Source: Plenodomus lindquistii
Lineage: Eukaryota > Ascomycota > Dothideomycetes > Pleosporales > Leptosphaeriaceae
Length of the DNA stretch: 64,000 nt
Direction of reading: 5' to 3'
NCBI GenBank assembly: GCA_025504975.1
Contig: JANUWI010000003.1
Coordinates: forward strand, 2,046,001 to 2,110,000
Shown: one piece after another, positions 56,904 to 64,000 of the stretch
Layout of the letters: every line of letters starts with the position of its first letter
Position numbering within the stretch: the first letter of the stretch is position 1
The notes under the pieces: model-generated
The model's input: only the letters and a program-made list of their open reading frames with translations
Databases searched by the model: none
Told to the model about the DNA's origin: nothing
Position numbers and translations under genes: made by a program

Positions 56904-57439
56904 GGTAATAAAAAAAAAGGTTAGTATTAACTATAAAACGTTAGTAGTAATAGTACCTTTTAAAAGTAAAAAAAAAAAAGGAGAGAATATAAAAGAGAAA
57001 GTAGAGAGGTAGTAGACTTATATATATAGATTACTTAATATAGTAAAAGTAAAAGTAAACTATATAGTAGGTTATATATTATACTAGTAATAAAATAATA
57101 ATTACACGCGTATAGAGGGACTTAGTTATTTTAAGCTATACTTTATATAAAAGAGTTAAAAAACTACTACTATTTATATATAGGTAATAGTGCTAGGTTT
57201 CTAACTACTAGATAGAACTATATAGCTACTAACGTATTTAATTATTATTAAGTTTATATACTATGTTCTAACCTTAATATAAATATATATATTTTTTAAT
57301 TTTATTTTAAATTAAACGTTTTATAAAATGCTTAAAGTAGTAATTTATATTAGAGGTTAAGTTAAAGCTATATACTAGCAGCGTATTACTACTACCTATA
57401 CTATTATAGAAATAGCTAGTAATTTTATATAATCTAGTA

Positions 57440-58420
57440 TATAAAACTATTATTATAGAGCTTTTTAAAGCCTATAGCTAGTATTATAGAGCTTTTTAAA
57501 GCCTGTAGCTAGCTAGTATTATAGAGCTTTTTAAAGCGCGTAGAGTTATTTTTAACTTTAACACTAGTAAGTAAAAAAGGCCTATAGCGTTAGAGCTAGT
57601 AGAGAGACTAGAGTAAGTACTATAATTAGAGCTAGTAGAGAGACTAAAGTAGGTGCTATAATTAGAGCTAGTACTATTAAAAACTATTATAAAGTAGCTT
57701 TTAACTTTTTATTTTTAAGTTTAAAAGCTTCTATTTTATATACGTACTGCGCTTTTAGATCTCTAATCTTAGTCTTTTTCTAATACTCTAAAAAAATAAT
57801 TTACTAACTAAGCTTTTTAACTATTAGACTAGCTAGAGGAGTTTTAGTATTCTTTTAAAAGATATTAAAACTGCTATATACAGCTAGAGAAGTTTTAGTA
57901 TTCTTTTAAAAGATATTAAAACTGCTATATACAGCTAGAGAGGGGATAAAAAGGTTAAAAAATAAATTAGAGGCGTTAATAGTGCTATAGAGTACACCTA
58001 CGTTACTTATATTAAAGCTCTATATTTTTTTAAAAGATATTAAAAATGCTATATATAGCTAGAGAAGTTTTAGTATTTTTTTAAAAGATATTAAAACTGC
58101 TATATACAGCTAAAAAGGGGATAAAAAGGTTAAGAAATAAGTTAGAGGCGTTAATAGTGCTATAGAGTACACCTGCGTTACTTATATTAAAGCTAGAACT
58201 CTATAACTATAGATTAGCTGCTGCCTAGCTACTATAAAAAGCAAGTTAAAAGGGTTAATAGTGCTATAGAGTATACCTGCGTTACTTATACTAAAAATAA
58301 CTTTAAAGTTATAAACTATTAGGTTTATAAAAGATTATAGTGCTATAGAGTACACCTGCGTTACTTATACTAAAAATAACTTTAAAGTTATAAACTATTA
58401 AGTTTATAAAAAATTATAGT
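57440..58420. repeat. Cluster of imperfect tandem repeats in RIPed DNA
   Basis: Successive short arrays: an approximately 31-40 bp unit with AGAGCTTTTTAAAGCC (57450-57540, three times); an approximately 37-bp unit with GAGCTAGTAGAGAGACTA (57585-57665); an approximately 57-bp unit with TTTTAGTATTCTTTTAAAAG (57840-57950 and 58020-58115); and an approximately 54-bp unit with AATAGTGCTATAGAGTA (57970-58400, about four times). Another imperfect array lies at 56275-56460. Confidence 0.6.
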
Positions 58421-59221
58421 ATATCTAGTAATAGGCTAAATAGCGTAGTAATAACTACGTTCTATAGTTTAGTATTACCTTTTTAAAAGATATATAATAG
58501 GTTTTTACTAAGGTTAATAATATATACATAGCTATTTAGGCTATTAGAAGAAAGCGTATTATAGTTATTAGTATAGAAGATTTAGCTAGAATTACTTTTA
58601 GTAGAAAGTAAGTAGTTATAGGTATTAATAGAAAAAAAGTAGTTATAGGTATTAATAAGCTCTAAAAATATTATATTATATATTATATAAGCACCTATAT
58701 ACGCAAAGCTAAATTGTACTATAAAGTAAAAAAAGCATAATTATAAGTTATTTTTTAGTGTTAAGCGCTACTACTAGAGCTTAATATGTAATAAAAAGAC
58801 TAGGCTATACCTATTATTTTAATAGATATATCTTTCTAGTAGTAATAGCTATTTTAATCTAGTTTATATCTTTTATAAACTGCCTATATTTTAGTAATAG
58901 ATAAGTTTTTTAGCTACTACTACTAGCACTACGCCTATTTATTACTAGGCTTAGAGATTAAAAAAGATTTTTAAAGTTACTCTATATATATCTACTATAT
59001 TTTAAAGTTTATACTACTATACTAGAGCTTAAGTAGCTTAATTATTTAGTATTTTTACTAATCTATATTAATATATTTCTAATCTAGAAGTTTTTATATT
59101 ATAGATAGAGTGCTGCGTAATTAGAGATTAGTAGTATATATAAACTTTAACTAACTATACTACTACTACTTACTACTTTAACTATTTAGTATATAAAGTA
59201 GCAGCTTAAACTATATATAAA

Positions 59222-59590
59222 GTAAAAAAGGAGACACAAGATATATAGTAATTGTAGTAGAAGTAGGTAAAAAGAATAGAGTTTAAATTTATAGTAAAAA
59301 AAACTAGGTACTATAGGTTATTTAGAGTTACTTTACGCTATTCTAGAGCTAGTACTAGTAGAGTATAAGCTACCGTGCTTTGCTTTTTTAGTAGCTTATT
59401 TACTAGGTATTTTTAGCTGCTTTAGAATAGCGTAGAGTTAGTTAGTAGAGGTTATTTAGAGTTACTCTATATAAAACTTTTAATAACTTTTATATACTTT
59501 TACTACTACGCTGTGTATTAAAAGCCTATTTTAATAGAAATACTACTACTTACTAATAATATAATAGTATTTTAAAAAAACTGCGTATAG
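59222..59590. repeat. RIPed copy of the 350-bp hairpin repeat
   Basis: Aligns to 25440-25790 along its length with C-to-T and G-to-A differences, for example ATTTAGAGTTACTTTACGCT against ATTTAGAGTTACTCTGCGCT. The stem is still recognisable. Confidence 0.65.
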
Positions 59591-60554
59591 TATAGTAGTT
59601 TTAATAGAGTATAGAAAGAGTAGTATACTAATATAGTATATAATTTATAGCTAGGCTAAATAGAATACTAGTAATGTAATTAATATAGAGTAATATATAT
59701 TAGTAAAAATATAACGCGTAAGCCTAGTACTAGTAAGTAGTATTTATAACTTATGTATTAGTATATAAAGTGTAGAATAGGTATAGTACTAGTATAGTAT
59801 ATAGTTTATAACTAGAAGAAGTAGAATCTAAGTAATGTAATTAATATGTAGTATTATTAGTTTATATAGATAGAACGCGTAGATAAATAGAATTAGAGAC
59901 TTTTAGTTTAGTATATAATAGGTAAGTGTTTAGTTATATATATAGAGTAAAGTTACTATAGTAAACATAGTTAATCTAGTTAGAAACTAGTTAAATATAG
60001 GCTACTAACTTAAAATACTTTAACACTTATATGTAATTACACCTACTAAATTGCTATAAAAAGTTTTTTCTTAACGCTTTTTTAGTAAAGACTTTAGAGA
60101 GTTCTAGGTAAAGTAAGCTAATAAATAAATTAGAGGTAACTACTATAATACTTTAGGTACTAGTACTTTTAAAAGTAATATTTTTTTAGTTTTTAGCTTT
60201 CTAATAGGCCTAGAGTATATTAATATCTGCTAGTTTTTTATATTAGCGTTTTTAATAGAACTATTTACGTACTTTCTAGAGGCGTGCTTTTATATCTAAT
60301 TTTTTATTAATATTATTATTTAAAGTAGGTAACTATAAACTATTATAGTTTATAGTTAGTTTATTAATTTATATAGTAGATTTAATAAGCTATATACTAG
60401 TAGAATTTAAGTCTAGTACTAGGGCTAGGTTTATAAGTACCTATAAAGTTATACTTATATTACTAGTAGCACTATTTAAATTTTCTATAGTAGGTTAATA
60501 ACTTATTTTAATTATCTATACTCTATAAATATATAGTAGTTTAAATAATTTAAA

Positions 60555-60864
60555 TATAATACCTAATAAAATATTACTATAATAGATAATATAAAATAGA
60601 ATAGATTAATTAGATAGGTAGATAAAGATACTATTTAGAGATTAAAAATAGATAAATTATTTCCTCTTTGTCCTTCTACCTCTAGCGGGCTTTATACCCC
60701 GCTCCTTACCCCTCTTCTGTACGTTTGCGGAATCTCTAGCCCGAGGTAGAGAGCTGGGGGCCCTTATACTTTGGTACAGGGTGCGACGGCCCCCTCTAGC
60801 CTATAATGACCCCTCATGGGCCATTCTGGCTCGAATGGCGGGGAAGCCACCCGAGGGCCTGACA
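60555..60864 (-). repeat. Right LTR (5' LTR of the gypsy element)
   Basis: 310 bp. The inner third (to about 60660) is RIPed; the outer two thirds are GC-rich and intact, ending CTGACA. Followed by GTAAA (60865-60869). Confidence 0.85.
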
Positions 60865-60869
60865 GTAAA
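60865..60869. repeat. Target-site duplication of the gypsy element (right copy)
   Basis: GTAAA, matching 5682-5686. Confidence 0.85.
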
Positions 60870-61097
60870 TGTCTACTTCAGTTCTGCTAGCGCAGGTGCC
60901 AAGAGGTCGAGGTTCCATCGAAGAAGGAGAGTCGTATGGCTACACTAGCAAGCTGGAATTGCAAGCTACTTAGCCTGATGAGCATGGTAGCTCGAGATTT
61001 CCCGACTAAGAAGGAACCGACAAACAAACTCAAAGTACTCTTGAGAATATACACGGTTGAACTTCAAGACAACCAGCAAGCCCTCAGTATCATCAGC

Positions 61098-61808
61098 TTA
61101 AACTCGTGCCCCAAAGTACTCAACAACCTGACCGTGCTCCTTCTGACAACATTTACACCACTTTAGTCCATCCAGATCATACGGCACCAGCAAGTCCTTC
61201 ACATACTCTTCACTAACTTTGACCTTCGCAACTTCGCGATCTTCCAGACACTTGTACAAAGAGAGAACCGGAACCTTATCACCGACTTTATCGTCGTCAA
61301 AAATCAACGATCTCGCAGCCTCGCGCTGGACCTTTGCCATCGCTCGATTGAACCGTCGTCGGCCCGCCACGCCCATCAAAACGAAATCACCCGAGAAGAA
61401 CGGAAGGAGGTGCGTTTCCATGTAGATCTGACGGCTGACGGTGGTGGCCAATAAGACTTGCGAAAAAGGACGCCAGAAGCTGGTCCAACTCGCCGTTGCA
61501 TGATTGTACGTTTTGGACATGGTGGCACCGTGGGGTATAGCCCTGCAGGTCCATCCACGATTGGAAGTAAAACCAGTGTAGCGGAGTTCGACAACATCGT
61601 CGGTGAAGATGTAGCCGTAGATCATGTTTCTGGTCTCAGCGGGAAGACGTAAGAGTGGTGAGGCCTGTTGATTTCGCGCGGTGCTGTGTTCCGTTAGTTA
61701 CCGCTACCGTTATTGTGATCAAACGCACTCACATGGCATCGGCTTCTTCTGATGTAAGTCCTTTTGCCAGTTCATGCTGTTGTAAAGCCGTGGAGTCTTG
61801 CGTGGCAT
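61098..61808 (-). CDS. 2EXR (F-box-like) domain protein, start codon out of frame
   Basis: Exon 2 (61683-61098) reads TARNQQASPLLRLPAETRNMIYGYIF, then ATTVSRQIYMETHLLPF and a C-terminal CKCCQKEH pair, as in the neighbours. The intron (61684-61732, GTGAGT donor, CAG acceptor) is at the family position after EEADA. The exon 1 frame that fits (GLTSEEADA) has no ATG before an upstream TGA. The nearest ATG (61808, MPRKTPRLY) is one base out of phase, so a one-base loss near the start is likely. The gene is therefore either recently inactivated or starts in an exon I did not find. Confidence 0.6.
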
Positions 61809-62391
61809 TGTGTGCAGATATGGCGTATTGGTTGAATGATCACCCAGAAGTGGACAACGACCGGCAGGCCTTTGATGAATGCACGGAGAAAAAAGTGCGC
61901 AAGACTAAAATTCGTAAAGTTTGTAAAGGCTATAGGCAAATAACGCAGGAAGACAAAGAGGTAAATAACGGTGTGGGAGCGGATTAGGCAGTGCAGACGG
62001 GCAAGCTTGCACCTTCAATTCACCGTCTACAAAGTGCCGCTCATAAGTGAATGCAGCCAATAAAAAGCGCTGGTTGGTCTGCTGCGAAGGATCTCGCCAC
62101 GTCACGCATCACTGCGTTATCATGAGTTGAGTGTGATCTTCTCGTTACATGGTGAAGCTGAGCAGAAATTGCGATTACGCTTGAAGAGTGATGGTCATTG
62201 CCTGTGAATTCGGATTCCCTACAAGCCAGCGGGTGAAACATATCGTAGTCCATGATTCGGAATTTTACGACAAAGACAAAGGTCTTGGTATCTTCCTGTA
62301 GCCCTCGAATATGTCTGAGGGTGGGACCTAGCCCCTAAGCAAGCGTGAAAGCCTTTGCTCCTCAATCGTCGATGTGCCCCTGGCTTACAAC
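61809..62391. other. Intergenic region, no gene supported
   Basis: About 580 bp between two 2EXR genes. Open frames are short and overlapping. No repeat or RNA gene recognised. Confidence 0.5.
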
Positions 62392-62984
62392 CTAGCACCA
62401 TAGCCTGACATGCTCTCCGTGGCATGTGCTACACTCTTCTTTCACTATACATTTATCGTCGAAATCGTACACATAACCGTCTTCTACACCTTCGACAGAC
62501 TCGCTTGACAGCCAGATGCCCTTCAACCCCGTCATCACAGAGCAGCGGATACTCCTTGAAGCAGTCAACATCCCATGGTCCATCAAATCCAAGCCTGAAT
62601 GTCGTGGCTGCACGCTGAGACAGCGAGAGCATTTTGATGATCTCTCGACTTCTCGGAAAGTCCACGACGATATCGTTGTAGTGTAGAGGCAGAAACCGGG
62701 TGTCTGCGTAAACCTGACGGCAGATATTTGTGGTGGCTACAAGAACCGAGAGAGGATAAGCCGATAGTCCCCACGTGTAGGAGCAAAAGCGAAGCGCCCG
62801 AATTTCATCTTCTTTGTAAGCGTAGGAGTAGATCACGTTCCTGATCTCGCCAGGCAGACGGAGGAGGGGCGACTCTTTCGCGTTCCTCGCCATACTACAG
62901 TATAATCAGTTCTCCAATACGTGTACACTATGCTGAGGCTACTCACATGCGATCCGCTTCTTCTTTCGACCGTGGAGTCGACAT
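62392..62984 (-). pseudogene. 2EXR (F-box-like) gene with a frame break
   Basis: Exon 1 is 62984-62947 (MSTPRSKEEADR) and the 52-bp intron (62895-62946, GTGAGT...TAG) is in the conserved place. Exon 2 reads ARNAKESPLLRLPGEIRNVIYSYAY, then ATTNICRQVYADTRFLPL and DVDCFKEYPLL. Near 62540 homology moves to the next frame (MTGLKGIWLSS ... CSTCHGEHVRLWC, TAG near 62392), matching the C-terminal CxxC part of the family. A one-base indel is the simplest reading; a short intron with poor branch signals is possible. Confidence 0.65.
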
Positions 62985-63303
62985 TGTGTCGCGGTCTGGG
63001 GTGCAAGTTGTAGCCAGTGTTAAAGTTTGGTGTATGGAGAAACGAGGCAGCAGAGAGACGCGAAATACAGGCAAAGAGTGTGGCCAAGGTGGGGCACGAG
63101 CTGAGGCAGAAAGTAAAGGCGAGAGACTGCGCGCGTTAAGACAGGAAAGAGCAAACGGTCACCAATGGCAAAACTGCAGCTCACCTACAAAGTCACAGTA
63201 CTAAAGGGTGAAAGATTGCGCCTCAAATCACACAGCATACTCATAATACTGTACAGTCGTCCCGACTCCAAGCACTTGGAGAGATGTACCCCAGTGTGCG
63301 CCA
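62985..63303. other. Intergenic spacer between 2EXR genes
   Basis: About 320 bp, including the probable promoter of the gene starting at 62984. No other feature seen. Confidence 0.45.
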
Positions 63304-63919
63304 TCAATTGTACAACAAGCCCTGATCCCAGACCATGTAATGCGTCCCCTCACACTCCCAACACCACTCCACAAACTCAAAGTACAACGGCTTCAACACC
63401 CTAGAATCCTCCGTCGCCCTCAACGCCCTCATCCCCGTCGCCCCAAAGCACGGAAACACCTCCATCAAATCAACATCCCACACCGTCCCGTGCCCAAACT
63501 TCAGCGTCGTCACCGCACGCAGCGCTGGAGTGAGCGTACGAATGATATACGGACTCGACTCAGTGCTCGTAACGATGTCGTTGAAGCGCAGGGGCAGGAG
63601 ACGCGTTTCGAAGTGGAACTGGCGACAAACGGTGGTAGTGACGAGCATGTCGGAGAGAGGGTATCCGATGTCTGTGCTGCAGTTCTCGGCGTAGACGCTC
63701 CATTCAATTTGTGGGCCGTATCCTTGGACACGAATGTGGTCTTCGGTGTAGACGTATGAGTAGATTTTGTTTCGCAGTTCGGCGGGGAGACGGAGGAGGG
63801 GCGACTCGACTGCGTTTCTGGCCGTGCTGGAAATCGATTAGCATGTAGGAAGTACGACAGTCGCTAGTCTCTGCTACTTACATGGCGTGGGCTTGTTCTC
63901 TTGTCTGAGGAGCTGCCAT
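63304..63919 (-). CDS. 2EXR (F-box-like) domain protein, 186 aa
   Basis: Exon 1 is 63919-63882 (MAAPQTREQAHA). The intron 63827-63881 has GTAAGT and CAG ends. Exon 2 is 63826-63304; together they make 187 codons in phase. Exon 2 gives TARNAVESPLLRLPAELRNKIYSYVY, TTTVCRQFHFETRLLPLRF and a C-terminal CWECEGTHY. It is the cleanest member of the right-hand cluster, and its complete structure is the reference used here to judge its damaged neighbours. Role unknown. Confidence 0.8.
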
Positions 63920-64000
63920 CTTGCTGGTTAAAGTCATGTACGTGAAGTGTGACGAGGGAGCGACTTTCGATGAAAAGCAAGTTATAAAGTAAAGGTGGCG

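Larger units (their letters stand above)
49399..60554. other. AT-rich RIP-mutated block (right part of the outer nest)
   Basis: About 11.2 kb with the same CpA/TpG depletion as the left block and no open frame of 60 codons. It should contain the gypsy gag/5' region, but its length implies other dead repeats as well. Recognisable parts are a RIPed copy of the 350-bp hairpin repeat (59222-59590) and several tandem arrays between 56.2 and 58.5 kb. Nothing else could be identified. Confidence 0.75.
5687..60864 (-). mobile_element. Ty3/gypsy LTR retrotransposon, RIP-inactivated, hosting nested insertions
   Basis: The element is bounded by 310-bp direct repeats with TG...CA ends and a GTAAA target duplication. 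Its reverse transcriptase reads on the minus strand near 10.3-10.7 kb, so the right LTR (60555-60864) is the 5' LTR and the left one is the 3' LTR. The interior is heavily C-to-T/G-to-A mutated: CpA and TpG are almost absent, TpA is in excess, and stop codons occur in every frame. It is split by a 34.9-kb TIR element (14453-49398). The remaining 20 kb is about twice a normal gypsy, so other RIPed insertions are probably included. Confidence 0.85.

Noticed and set aside
61655..61987. 110-codon plus-strand frame
   Set aside because: It runs antisense over the first exon and intron of the 2EXR gene at 61098-61808 and has no recognisable domain.

Overview
This window looks like a filamentous ascomycete chromosome, most likely Dothideomycetes. 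The evidence is short GT-AG introns of 42-80 bp with CTAAC/CTGAC branch sites, a tandem family of 2EXR (F-box-like) genes, a fungal MYND gene, and strong repeat-induced point mutation (RIP): two AT-rich blocks almost lack CpA/TpG. It is a Russian-doll nest of transposons inserted into the 2EXR cluster.

Host flanks. Left (1-5.68 kb): a decayed MYND zinc-finger gene and three 2EXR genes. Right (60.87-64 kb): three more 2EXR genes, at least one frameshifted. All are on the minus strand. Five show, and a sixth retains, a first intron in phase 2 just after an 'EAD' motif.

Layer 1 (5687-60864): a Ty3/gypsy LTR element on the minus strand. It has 310-bp LTRs with TG...CA ends and a GTAAA target duplication. 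A RIP-mutated reverse transcriptase is readable at about 10.3-10.7 kb. The RIPed parts (6.0-14.45 and 49.4-60.55 kb) total about 19.6 kb, too much for one gypsy, so further dead repeats are probably buried there.

Layer 2 (14453-49398): a mostly un-RIPed insertion bounded by 23-24 bp terminal inverted repeats, about 28.3 kb once layer 3 is removed. It carries a Plavaka (KDZ-type) transposase, a 620-aa protein with a DUF6532-like core and a ubiquitin-like domain, a decayed Rad5-like SNF2 gene, a 5'-truncated pogo DDE transposase, and a 7-kb tandem duplication of a gene pair (C-A). C has a helical N-terminus and a beta-grasp-like domain. A is a divergent SNF2-like ATPase whose frame is intact over 4 kb but holds 14 stop codons. 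Scattered through the element, and not seen outside it, are 31 copies of an operator-like palindrome, GTACTGT-N4-ACAGTAC. The arms are conserved and the spacer varies in sequence but is always 4 bp. Copies lie in promoters, in introns, between genes and once inside a coding region. This is the most novel signal in the window.

Layer 3 (42645-49316): a young Ty1/copia element with identical 182-bp LTRs, a CTATT target duplication, a half-tRNA-iMet primer site and an intact 1661-aa Gag-Pol. An antisense spliced gene for a Cys-rich, probably zinc-binding protein lies between pol and the 3' LTR. Its frame is broken by one base in a 10-base homopolymer.

Order of events: 2EXR cluster, then gypsy and other repeats, then heavy RIP, then arrival of the TIR element, then light CpA-type mutation of its duplicated A genes, then copia.
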